From Tubiluchus corallicola (lineage: Eukaryota > Priapulida > Priapulimorpha > Priapulimorphida > Tubiluchidae), in assembly GCA_030141605.1 (NCBI GenBank), contig JAQGDQ010002398.1:61107-95584 (forward strand): 34,478 nucleotides of DNA, read 5' to 3'. How positions within the stretch are numbered: position 1 is the stretch's first letter; each line of letters begins with the position of its first letter. The notes below the pieces were generated by a model that worked only from the letters and a program-made list of their open reading frames with translations, searched no databases and was not told where the DNA came from. Of the stretch, positions 18,045 to 25,894 are shown piece by piece. The translations under genes were made by a program, and so were the position numbers.

Positions 18045-18076
18045 TTTGTATAAACTTGTATTTTTATAAGTTTATA
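18045..18076 (+). promoter_or_regulatory. Putative rnr promoter with overlapping 9-bp inverted repeat
   Basis: TTTG at 18045-18048, 18 bases, then TAAGTTTA at 18067-18074 (one base from TAnnTTTG). The spacer and -7 are covered by TATAACTT-like arms: TATAAACTT (18049-18057) and AAGTTTATA (18068-18076), a perfect 9-bp inverted repeat with a 10-bp spacer. This has the geometry of an operator. Transcription would start about 12 bases before the GTG start. Confidence 0.42.
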
Positions 18077-18092
18077 TAAACACGAAAATATT

Positions 18093-20195
18093 GTGCGAAA
18101 AAGAAAAAAAACATCACAAAAAGTCAAATCCAATACTTTTGAATTAAAAGTTTTACGATTAATATCAGAAAAAGGCTTTTCAACACAAAAGATATTAGAA
18201 TCCCTAAACATAATTTCAAAGCAAGAGCAAAAGAAAGTAAAGCGGATAGTAAGGGACTACCGCAAAAAACAGAAAGAAGTTGCTCCTCCCACAAGCAATG
18301 ACCAGCAAAATACATTTGTTGGCACGGTAGATTTTGTTAACCCTCGTTATGCCTATATAGTAATGGAGGAAGGCAAAGATATTTTTGTTAGAAAGGAGAG
18401 GCTTTTAGGGGCTTTTGATGGCGATACTGTAAAGGTTTCCCTGTTAAAAAAAAGAACGGGGAAAAAAGAAGGTAAGGTAATAGAGATTGTTAAGCGAGCA
18501 AGAAAACAGTTTGTAGGACGATTAGCAATGGTACGACAATTTGCGTTTGTTACTCCTGATTCTAAAAAATATCATAATGACTTTTTTATTCCTTCTGATA
18601 AGTTAAATGGAGCAAAGCATAATGACAAGGTGTTAATAAAATTTTTAGAATGGGATTTTACAGACAAAAATCCTACTGCTCAGATTGTTAGAGTGTTAGG
18701 ACAAACAGGAGAGCATAACACAGAAATGCATGCTATCATACTAGAGTATGGTTTTTCAATAGACTTTCCTTCTCAGGTGTTGAACGAAGCAGAGCTTATT
18801 GATGGGAAAATACCTGAGCATGAAGTTGCAAAGCGAAAAGATTTTAGAGATATTACCACATTTACTATTGATCCAGATGATGCGAAAGACTTTGATGATG
18901 CACTGTCGGTTAGGAAATTAAGTGATGGATTGTTCGAAATAGGAATACATATTGCAGATGTAACGCATTATGTAGCGCCTAAAACAAAATTAGAAGAAGA
19001 AGCCTACAGCAGAGCAACTTCCGTTTATCTTGTTGATAGAACGGTACATATGCTTCCTAAAAAACTTTCGAATAATGTCTGTTCTTTGCGCCCCAATGAA
19101 GATAAATTGACCTTTTCGGCTGTCTTTGAAATAGACCAGCATGCTAATGTGATATCCAAGTGGTTTGGTAAGACAATAATATGCTCCAATCGGAGGTTTA
19201 CCTATGATGAAGCACAAAAATGTTTAGATACCCAAGAAGGGAAGTTCGCAAATGAGTTGAAAACCCTTAATGATATTGCTAAACAATTAAAAAGCAGACG
19301 GTTTGAAGAAGGAAGTATTGATTTTGAAAGTGTAGAGATAAAGTTTGAACTTGATGCCAAAGGAGTGCCTTTGAGTATAAATCCAAAAGCAAGGAAAGAT
19401 GCTCATAAATTGGTTGAAGAATTTATGCTTTTGGCAAATAAAAAGGTAGCGGAGTATATTTATGAAAAAAATAATAAACAGCCAGATAAGAATTTTGTAT
19501 ATAGAGTTCATGAACTACCTGATGAAGATAAGATTAAAGTATTAATGCTATTTGTCAACAAATTTGGGTATCAACTAAAAATACGAAAAGACAACGTAAA
19601 AAGTGAACTCAACAACTTGACAAAGCAGATAGAGGGCAAACCAGAACAGAATATATTAGAAAATTTAGCTATCCGCTCTATGGCAAAAGCAAAATACTCT
19701 AATGACAATGTAGGCCATTTTGGGTTGGGATTTAGTCATTATACTCACTTTACGTCTCCAATAAGGCGCTATCCCGACATGATGGTTCATAGAATGTTGG
19801 AAGAGCATTTGAAAGGAAGTAAAAGTAAAAAAATAGAAACGCTCAAACGAAAATGTTTGTGGGCATCAGAAAGAGAAAAATTTGCGGCAACTGCAGAGCG
19901 TTCTTCTATCAAATATAAGCAGGTAGAGTATATTAAAAACTCCTCTGTGAAGGAATATGAGGGAGTTATTTCTAGTTTAACGGATTGGGGAATGTATGTA
20001 GAGCTTTTGGGAACGTATTGCGAAGGGATGCTTAGAATAGGTGACTTGAAAGATGACTACTATTATTTTGACGCAAAAAGCTATAGTGTGATAGGAAAAA
20101 ACAACAAAAAAACATATACCTTAGGAGATAAAGTGCATGTGTGTGTAATCAATGCAGATGTTGGAGCTAGGCAAATAGACTTGGAACTTATATAA
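18093..20195 (+). CDS. rnr: Ribonuclease R
   Basis: A 700-residue 3'-5' exoribonuclease of the RNase II superfamily that degrades structured RNA. An N-terminal winged-helix region and cold-shock domains (TFVGTVDFVNPRYAYIVME, FVGRLAMVRQFAFVTP) precede the RNB catalytic domain. The metal-binding motif TIDPDDAKDFDDALSV starts near residue 260 with all its Asp residues, and SPIRRYPDMMVHRML holds the later active-site Arg. A C-terminal S1 domain (EGVISSLTDWGMYVELLGTYCEGML) ends the protein, with a rather short basic tail. The GTG start at 18093 follows a good promoter. leuB follows 37 bases later and may be co-transcribed. Confidence 0.93.
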   Translation: MRKRKKTSQKVKSNTFELKVLRLISEKGFSTQKILESLNIISKQEQKKVKRIVRDYRKKQKEVAPPTSNDQQNTFVGTVDFVNPRYAYIVMEEGKDIFVRKERLLGAFDGDTVKVSLLKKRTGKKEGKVIEIVKRARKQFVGRLAMVRQFAFVTPDSKKYHNDFFIPSDKLNGAKHNDKVLIKFLEWDFTDKNPTAQIVRVLGQTGEHNTEMHAIILEYGFSIDFPSQVLNEAELIDGKIPEHEVAKRKDFRDITTFTIDPDDAKDFDDALSVRKLSDGLFEIGIHIADVTHYVAPKTKLEEEAYSRATSVYLVDRTVHMLPKKLSNNVCSLRPNEDKLTFSAVFEIDQHANVISKWFGKTIICSNRRFTYDEAQKCLDTQEGKFANELKTLNDIAKQLKSRRFEEGSIDFESVEIKFELDAKGVPLSINPKARKDAHKLVEEFMLLANKKVAEYIYEKNNKQPDKNFVYRVHELPDEDKIKVLMLFVNKFGYQLKIRKDNVKSELNNLTKQIEGKPEQNILENLAIRSMAKAKYSNDNVGHFGLGFSHYTHFTSPIRRYPDMMVHRMLEEHLKGSKSKKIETLKRKCLWASEREKFAATAERSSIKYKQVEYIKNSSVKEYEGVISSLTDWGMYVELLGTYCEGMLRIGDLKDDYYYFDAKSYSVIGKNNKKTYTLGDKVHVCVINADVGARQIDLELI

Positions 20196-20232
20196 AAATA
20201 ATTAGTTGACAAATATTTAAATATAAAAGAAT

Positions 20233-21303
20233 ATGGAATATAAAATAGCTGTTTTGAGTGGAGATGGCATAGGTCCTGAGATTGTAGAACAAGCCATAAA
20301 AACACTTAAAGTTGTAGCACAAAAATATAATCATACATTTCATTTTCAACATGCACTGGTGGGAGCGTGTGCTATAGATGAAACAGGCAACCCTTTTCCA
20401 GAGGAGACCTTTCACGTTTGTAAGAATTCTGATGCCGTATTATTTGGTGCAATAGGTGCTCCAAAATATGATAATGATCCTAAGGCAAAGGTACGTCCTG
20501 AGCAAGGTTTGCTCGAAATGAGAAAAAAACTGGGATTATATGCCAATATTAGACCTGTAACGGTTTTTCCCACGTTATTAGATAAGTCACCATTAAAAAC
20601 TGAAATAGTAAAAGACGTAGATATTGTAATAATTCGAGAGCTTACAGGAGGAATATACTTTGGAGAACCAAGAGGAAGAACAGAAAATGGAAAGAAGGCA
20701 TTTGACACCTGTGTATATACGCAAGAAGAAATAAAAAGAATAACTAAATTGGCGTGTGAGTATGCAAAAAAACGCAAGAAAAAAGTCACAGTAGTAGATA
20801 AAGCTAATGTATTGGCGACTTCAAGATTGTGGAGGGAGACAGTGCAAGACATGGCAAAAGATTTCTCTCATATAGACATAGATTATATGTTTGTAGACAA
20901 TGCTGCAATGCAACTTATACAATTTCCCCAAAAGTTTGATGTTTTAGTAACAGAAAATATGTTTGGTGATATACTATCAGATGAAGCTAGCGTCATTACT
21001 GGATCGTTGGGCTTATTACCATCGGCATCTGTAGGGGAGTACACGTCTGTATTTGAACCAATACATGGTTCTTACCCGCAAGCAACAGGGAAAAATATAG
21101 CCAATCCTTTGGGTACTATTTTGTCTGCGGCATTGTTACTTGAAATCTCTCTTAACATGCAAAAAGAAGCCAATGCTATACGCTATGCAGTTTTAGAGTC
21201 TATGAAACAAGGTATTGTGACGGAAGATATTTCCAAAAAAGGCGAAAGAAGTTATAAAACATCAGAAATTGGTGATTGGATAGCAAAAAACATAAAGGGG
21301 TAA
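20233..21303 (+). CDS. leuB: 3-isopropylmalate dehydrogenase
   Basis: A 356-residue NAD-dependent oxidative decarboxylase of the isopropylmalate/isocitrate dehydrogenase family, third step of leucine synthesis. The opening IAVLSGDGIGPEIVEQA, the PEQGLLEMRKKLGLYANIRPV segment (two substrate-binding Arg), RELTGGIYFGEPRGR, VDKANVLATSRLWRE (catalytic Lys) and NMFGDILSDEASVITGSLGLLPSAS (metal Asp residues) are complete. GSYPQATGKNIANPLGTILSAALLL closes the NAD site. The pattern fits LeuB better than isocitrate or tartrate dehydrogenase. It is separated from leuACD, which are not in the window. Confidence 0.9.
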   Translation: MEYKIAVLSGDGIGPEIVEQAIKTLKVVAQKYNHTFHFQHALVGACAIDETGNPFPEETFHVCKNSDAVLFGAIGAPKYDNDPKAKVRPEQGLLEMRKKLGLYANIRPVTVFPTLLDKSPLKTEIVKDVDIVIIRELTGGIYFGEPRGRTENGKKAFDTCVYTQEEIKRITKLACEYAKKRKKKVTVVDKANVLATSRLWRETVQDMAKDFSHIDIDYMFVDNAAMQLIQFPQKFDVLVTENMFGDILSDEASVITGSLGLLPSASVGEYTSVFEPIHGSYPQATGKNIANPLGTILSAALLLEISLNMQKEANAIRYAVLESMKQGIVTEDISKKGERSYKTSEIGDWIAKNIKG

Positions 21304-21363
21304 TGAAGCCAAAGAGAATAGGCTAGAGTTACCCCAAAGGCAAAAAGATTAGTGTCTCACTTT

Positions 21364-22341
21364 TTATTCCTTCATTTTTTTCAATTTTCCTGATCCACTT
21401 ACCTTTAACTTATCAATAGAGGGATTGCCTTTATAATGAATGCTACCTGAACCTGTTAGGGTACCATTTAATTCTTTTGTTACATGTGTGTATATGCTTC
21501 CAGATCCTGCTGTTTTGCCTGATAATGTTTCAACCTCCAGGTCTCTTGCATCCACTTTACCACTTCCTGTTATGGAGACTTTCAAGTTTTTGGCTTTGCC
21601 TGATAGTAAAATTTTTCCCGAACCGTTTGTAGAGACTGTTGTTTCATCAACGCTAATACCACTAATGGAAGAACGTCCACTTCCGACAGTATACAGTGTT
21701 AATTTTTTTCCTGATATCTCTTGTATGGTAACCTTTCCAGAGCCACTTATTGAGGTTTTAATGTCCTCATCTATAGTTGCTTTTGTAATAGTGAAATTTC
21801 CAGACCCTGCAATATCCAAATTTAATTGTTTAGCTGTTCCTTCTTGTATTATAGCCCCACCTGAGCCACTTATTGAGCCAACAATGTCTTCTTTTGCCAC
21901 TACTTGTGTAAGTAATAAACTACCCGCACCAGAAACCACAGCATTTAAACTATTGACATCAATAACTTTGTTGCAGGTTAAAGATCCACTTCCACTTACC
22001 GAAAATAGGTTTATTGTATCAGGTGAATAAATAAGTATTTTGACGTTGTTTTTATTTATTATTTTTAAGTTTTCTTTTTTACTTTTAATATATAAATTTC
22101 CCGTTGACACCTTCACACTAAGTATATTGAGCACTTCCTGTGAAGCGGATATTTCTACTACTCGTTTATCAGAAGGTATAAACTCTGCGGTAGCAGGAAA
22201 AGCCAATTTAATAGAATGGAATTCATCTGTCAACTCTATTTTTTTATCAACAAGTGATTTTTTTTGTGCATAATTTACATTAGTGAGCCCTGCAAGTATA
22301 AGGAGGGCTATTGGTATAAGGATTATCTTTTTAGCTTTCAT
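21364..22341 (-). CDS. Secreted head-GIN-domain (DUF2807) beta-helix protein
   Basis: A 325-residue protein with a Sec signal peptide (residues 1-25, then QKKSLVDKK). The mature part is a regular series of about ten strands bearing VSGSGS / ISGSGK / TGSGK turns roughly every 20 residues, which is the DUF2807 (putative auto-transporter adhesin, head GIN) pattern, common in Bacteroidota. Such proteins are predicted to be periplasmic or surface beta-helices of unknown function. Both C- and N-terminal parts are present, and the C-terminus is short and Lys-rich (KLKKMKE). It faces leuB tail to tail with no obvious terminator hairpin between them. Confidence 0.85.
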   Translation of the reverse strand: MKAKKIILIPIALLILAGLTNVNYAQKKSLVDKKIELTDEFHSIKLAFPATAEFIPSDKRVVEISASQEVLNILSVKVSTGNLYIKSKKENLKIINKNNVKILIYSPDTINLFSVSGSGSLTCNKVIDVNSLNAVVSGAGSLLLTQVVAKEDIVGSISGSGGAIIQEGTAKQLNLDIAGSGNFTITKATIDEDIKTSISGSGKVTIQEISGKKLTLYTVGSGRSSISGISVDETTVSTNGSGKILLSGKAKNLKVSITGSGKVDARDLEVETLSGKTAGSGSIYTHVTKELNGTLTGSGSIHYKGNPSIDKLKVSGSGKLKKMKE

Positions 22342-22384
22342 GACTTTTATAGATTTTAGTTTATAATATAGTTATAATGAAATT

Positions 22385-22418
22385 AAGACATTAATACCTA
22401 TAAGACATTAATACCTAT
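22385..22418. repeat. Tandem duplication of a 17-bp unit
   Basis: Two perfect head-to-tail copies of AAGACATTAATACCTAT (22385-22401 and 22402-22418) lie upstream of the head-GIN gene on its minus-strand leader side. The unit ends in CCTAT, as do the 9-bp units at 12752-12778. Confidence 0.85.
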
Positions 22419-22571
22419 CAAAGGTTACACTAATTTAGTGATAAATTTAATAATTTTTTGCAAAAAAAACGCCAAAAATCATTCCCTTTATCAAGAAAAG
22501 AATAATTTACATAAAAGAATTAGCTTTAGAAATTAATTTAGCTATAATGTATAAAAATAATTATAAATTTC

Positions 22572-22579
22572 TATTTTTG
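22572..22579 (+). promoter_or_regulatory. -7 promoter element of the PPIase/surA/moxR operon
   Basis: TATTTTTG matches TAnnTTTG exactly and predicts a start about 13 bases before ATG 22599. No -33 TTG is seen at the usual distance. Confidence 0.38.
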
Positions 22580-22598
22580 TGAAAACAGTTTTGAAATT

Positions 22599-23480
22599 AT
22601 GATAAAATACGTTGTTTTGTTTGCATGTAGGCTATTCTTCTCAGTTGTCATTTTTTTAGGAATTATAAGTTGCAATAAAAAAAATAAAAATAATAGAAGC
22701 AACTTAAAGCCACTGGCCCAAGTATACGATAAGTTTTTATATCCTGATCAATTAAGCGAAACGCTATCTGAAAATGTATATTCAAAGCAAGATAGTGCTT
22801 ATATGGCAGAACGGCTTATTATGAAATGGGTAAAAAGCCAACTGATGCTTAAAAAGGCATATGAAAATTTTGACTTTGATAGAGAAGAAATAGAAGGGCT
22901 GGTAGAAGAATATAGAAACTCACTGATTATACATAGATTTAAAGAGCAATACACTAACAAGCAAGAGAGTGAGCCAATAACTCAGCAAGAAATTCAAGAA
23001 TATTATGACAATAATATTGAAAACATGAAACTCTTTCAGTTTGTTGTAAGATGTAACTTTACTGTCTTGCCATTTGATGTTCCAAATTTTAAGAATATTT
23101 CAAAAACCTTTAGATCGAACAACGAAAAAGACAAAGAAAAACTCCAAAAAATATGTGAAAAGTATTCGCACGTGGCTCACTTAAATGACTCTATATGGAT
23201 GAGTTTAGATGATGTTTTGCTTATTTTACACCTAAGCAAGGAGCAGAAAAACCAGTTTTTGAAGAAAAAAATTATAATAAAGAGCTATGATGACCTAAAG
23301 CAACACGCATTGCTAAAAATATATGAATATAAACAACCTGACGATATAGCGCCACTTGAGTTTGTTAGTAACGATATTGAAAAAATATTATTAATAAAAA
23401 AGAAAATAAGTATTATTAATAAATTTGAAAAGAAAATTTATGAAGAAGCAGAAAGTAATGGTAAAATTAAAATATTTTAA
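22599..23480 (+). CDS. SurA-N-like periplasmic lipoprotein (peptidyl-prolyl isomerase-type chaperone)
   Basis: A 293-residue lipoprotein with a signal peptide ending in a lipobox (GIISC, Cys at about residue 25). The mature region is highly charged and helical (DSAYMAERLIMKWVKSQLMLKKAYENF, then LVEEYRNSLIIHRFKEQY), the layout of SurA-N/trigger-factor-like chaperone helices. It has ITQQEIQEYYDNN, the usual link before a parvulin domain, but no clear parvulin active site follows. Genes of this kind commonly precede surA in Bacteroidota. It overlaps the surA start by 23 bases. It probably helps outer-membrane protein folding. Confidence 0.72.
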   Translation: MIKYVVLFACRLFFSVVIFLGIISCNKKNKNNRSNLKPLAQVYDKFLYPDQLSETLSENVYSKQDSAYMAERLIMKWVKSQLMLKKAYENFDFDREEIEGLVEEYRNSLIIHRFKEQYTNKQESEPITQQEIQEYYDNNIENMKLFQFVVRCNFTVLPFDVPNFKNISKTFRSNNEKDKEKLQKICEKYSHVAHLNDSIWMSLDDVLLILHLSKEQKNQFLKKKIIIKSYDDLKQHALLKIYEYKQPDDIAPLEFVSNDIEKILLIKKKISIINKFEKKIYEEAESNGKIKIF

Positions 23481-24824
23481 ACATATATACTTGACGCTTT
23501 TGTGTGGATTAATTATAACATCCTCATTAGCACAAGACAGAGGAATTATTGTAGACAAAATAGCAGCGAAAGTTGATGATTACATTATTCTTAAATCAGA
23601 AGTAGAACTATCCTACTTAGAAGTGGTTTATAGAGGAATGTCTTTGGGACCTGAGGGGCGATGCCGTATATTAGAAAACTTAATAATGAATAAAGTAATG
23701 TTGGTAAAGGCAGATGAAGACTCTATTATGGTTGCAGACGATATTGTTGAAGCAGAATTGAGTAATAGAATGAATATAATACTAATGGAAATAGGGGGAG
23801 AGGATAAACTGATAGAAAACTCAAAAACGTAGATGAATTTAAAAACAGTGTGAGATCGCAAATAAGAGAGCAAAAAATAGTAGAAGAAGTGCAAAGAAAT
23901 ATTTTTAGTGACATTAGAGTAACTCCTTCAGAAGTGAAAAAATTTTTCAAACAAATACCTAAAGACAGCTTACCATATGTTTCTGCGCAAGTAGTCGTTG
24001 CTCAAATTGTTAGGGAAGCAAAGGCGAGTAGAAAAGAGGAGCAACGTGTACGAAACGAATTGTTAAAGCTGAGAACTAGGGCAGAAAAAGGAGATAGTTT
24101 TGAACAATTAGCAAGTGTTTATTCTGAAGATCCAGGATCGAAAAAACAGGGAGGAAATTTAGGTTTTGTAAAAAAAGGATCTATGGTGCTAGAGTTTGAA
24201 AATGAAGTTGCAAAACTAAAACCAGGAGATGTTTCTATGCCAGTAAGAACTTCTTTTGGCTACCACCTTATTCAATTAGTAGAAAGAATAGGAGAAGAAT
24301 ACAAAGCAAGGCACATATTAATATCACCAAGGTTTTCAGAAGAAGACCTTAATGAACCAAAGATTTTTTTAGATAGCATTAGAACTTTAATCCTATCCAA
24401 AGATAAGCCCAAAGACAAACAAGTTACTTTTGAATATATGGCAAGAGAACATTCGGAAGATAGACAGACTTCGTCTTCAAGTGGTTATTTTCTTAATTAT
24501 GAAGGCAGTATGAGAATGTCTGTACCAGAAATGGACGTTGACCTTTTTTTCGCATTAGATACTATGAAAGTAGGCTCTATTTCTCATCCTATAGAATTTA
24601 CATCCTCTAGCGGAAAACCTGCTGCAAGAATACTCTATTTTAAAGAAAAAATAAAGCCGCATAAAACAAACCTTGATGACGATTATCAAAAAATTCAAAC
24701 GTCAGCCATTAATGCTAAAAAAACTCGAAGAATGCAAGAATGGCTTTTATCCGCCACCGATGGGATATTCATCGAAATAGATGATGAATATCAAAAATGT
24801 AACATACTAGATAATTCAAAATGA
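23458..24824 (+). pseudogene. surA: Periplasmic peptidyl-prolyl isomerase SurA, broken by one frameshift
   Basis: The start is ATG 23458, giving a signal peptide ending SSLAQ. The first frame encodes the SurA-N start (RGIIVDKIAAKVDDYIILKSEVELSY) and stops at 23830-23832. The second frame resumes at NVDEFKNSVRSQIREQK and continues to 24824 with two parvulin domains: VVAQIVREAKAS...EDPGSKKQGGNLGFVKKGSMV and ARHILISPRFSE. The break behaves as loss of one A in the A-run at 23816-23819. SurA escorts outer-membrane beta-barrel proteins. The stop overlaps the moxR start (ATGA), so the reading frame is intact except for the break. A sequencing error is quite possible. Confidence 0.85.
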
Positions 24825-25774
24825 AAGAAGTAGAGTTAGCAAATCAACTAGCAGAAGATTATAAAAAGATAAAAAAAGAGATAGCAAAACTAATTGTAGG
24901 ACAAGAAGATGTGATTCATTTTGTTATGATTTCTATTTTTTGTCAAGCTCATAGTATATTGATTGGCGTTCCGGGATTAGCCAAAACACTATTAGTTAAG
25001 GCTATAGCAAGAACATTGGATTTGCATTTTAGCAGAATTCAATTTACTCCCGATTTGATGCCGTCAGATATTTTAGGATCAGAAACACTGGACAAAGAAA
25101 GAAACATTAGATTTATAAAAGGCCCAATATTTTCTAATATTATTCTTGCAGATGAAATAAACCGTACCCCCCCTAAAACACAAGCCGCCCTGTTGGAAGC
25201 CATGCAGGAAAAAACAGTGACAATAGCAGGAAAGTTGCATAAGTTAAAAGAACCGTTTTTTGTGTTAGCAACTCAAAACCCTATAGAACACGAAGGGACT
25301 TACCCTTTGCCTGAAGCACAGCTTGACAGGTTTATGTTTAGTATACCGCTAAACTATCCCTCTTTTGAACAGGAAGTAGATATTGCAAAAAAATTTCAAA
25401 ATCAAACAGATGTAAAAATCAATAAAATTTTTTCGCAAAAACAAATATTAGACTACCAACACTTAGTAAAACAAGTACCCATTACAGATAATGTGATAAA
25501 TTATGCAGTAAGGTTGGTACATAAAACTCGCCCAGGAACGCCCACTGCTCACAGCACCGCCAATGAGTATTTAGAGTGGGGAGTAGGTCCCAGAGCTACG
25601 CAGTTTTTGGTGTTGGCAGCCAAATGCCATGCTATTTTGTTGAATAAATATTCCCCTGACATTGAGGATGTTCAGGCAGTAGCAAAATTTGTATTAAGAC
25701 ACAGAATTTTTAAAAACTTTAAGGCAGAAGCAGAAAATATAGATGTAAATACAATTATTGAAAACTTTTTGTAA
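24821..25774 (+). CDS. MoxR-family AAA+ ATPase
   Basis: A 317-residue AAA+ protein of the MoxR class. Walker A is GVPGLAKT at about residues 49-56; Walker B is ILADEINR near 108-115, preceded by QFTPDLMPSDILGSETLD. Sensor 1 (ATQNPIEHEGTYPLPEAQLDRFMF) includes the arginine finger region, and the AAA lid at the end contains VGPRATQFLVLAAKCHAILL. MoxR ATPases act as chaperones that activate von Willebrand-domain partners or metal enzymes. In Bacteroidota they often open a bat-type operon, but no vWA gene follows here; the next gene after 120 bases is gdh. It overlaps the surA stop by 4 bases. Confidence 0.92.
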   Translation: MKEVELANQLAEDYKKIKKEIAKLIVGQEDVIHFVMISIFCQAHSILIGVPGLAKTLLVKAIARTLDLHFSRIQFTPDLMPSDILGSETLDKERNIRFIKGPIFSNIILADEINRTPPKTQAALLEAMQEKTVTIAGKLHKLKEPFFVLATQNPIEHEGTYPLPEAQLDRFMFSIPLNYPSFEQEVDIAKKFQNQTDVKINKIFSQKQILDYQHLVKQVPITDNVINYAVRLVHKTRPGTPTAHSTANEYLEWGVGPRATQFLVLAAKCHAILLNKYSPDIEDVQAVAKFVLRHRIFKNFKAEAENIDVNTIIENFL

Positions 25775-25824
25775 TGACTACAATATCAACACTCTTTTTT
25801 ATGTTTAAAAATAAATATTTTTTA

Positions 25825-25855
25825 TTGGTATTATATATGAAAGTTATTACTTTTA
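25825..25855 (+). promoter_or_regulatory. Putative promoter of the glutamate dehydrogenase gene
   Basis: TTG at 25825-25827, 20 bases, TACTTTTA at 25848-25855 (one base from TAnnTTTG). The predicted start is near 25862, immediately before the TTAA tract, giving a leader of about 33 bases. Confidence 0.4.
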
Positions 25856-25863
25856 CCACAGTT

Positions 25864-25883
25864 TTAATTAATTAATTAATTAA
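25864..25883. repeat. Five tandem TTAA units in the gdh leader
   Basis: A perfectly palindromic 20-base tract of five TTAA units lies between the predicted transcription start and the gdh start codon. It could be prone to slippage and to hairpin formation in the leader. Confidence 0.9.
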
Positions 25884-25894
25884 CCAATAGTGTT

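Noticed and set aside
21440-22030. A 196-codon plus-strand open frame
   Set aside because: It is the antisense of the Gly-Ser repeats of the head-GIN gene, which give a Pro/Leu-rich artefact when read backwards.
23810-23832. Programmed -1 frameshifting in surA
   Set aside because: The A-run would allow -1 slippage, but there is no canonical X XXY YYZ heptamer followed by an obvious stem-loop, and identical one-base losses occur in other genes; an indel or sequencing error is simpler.
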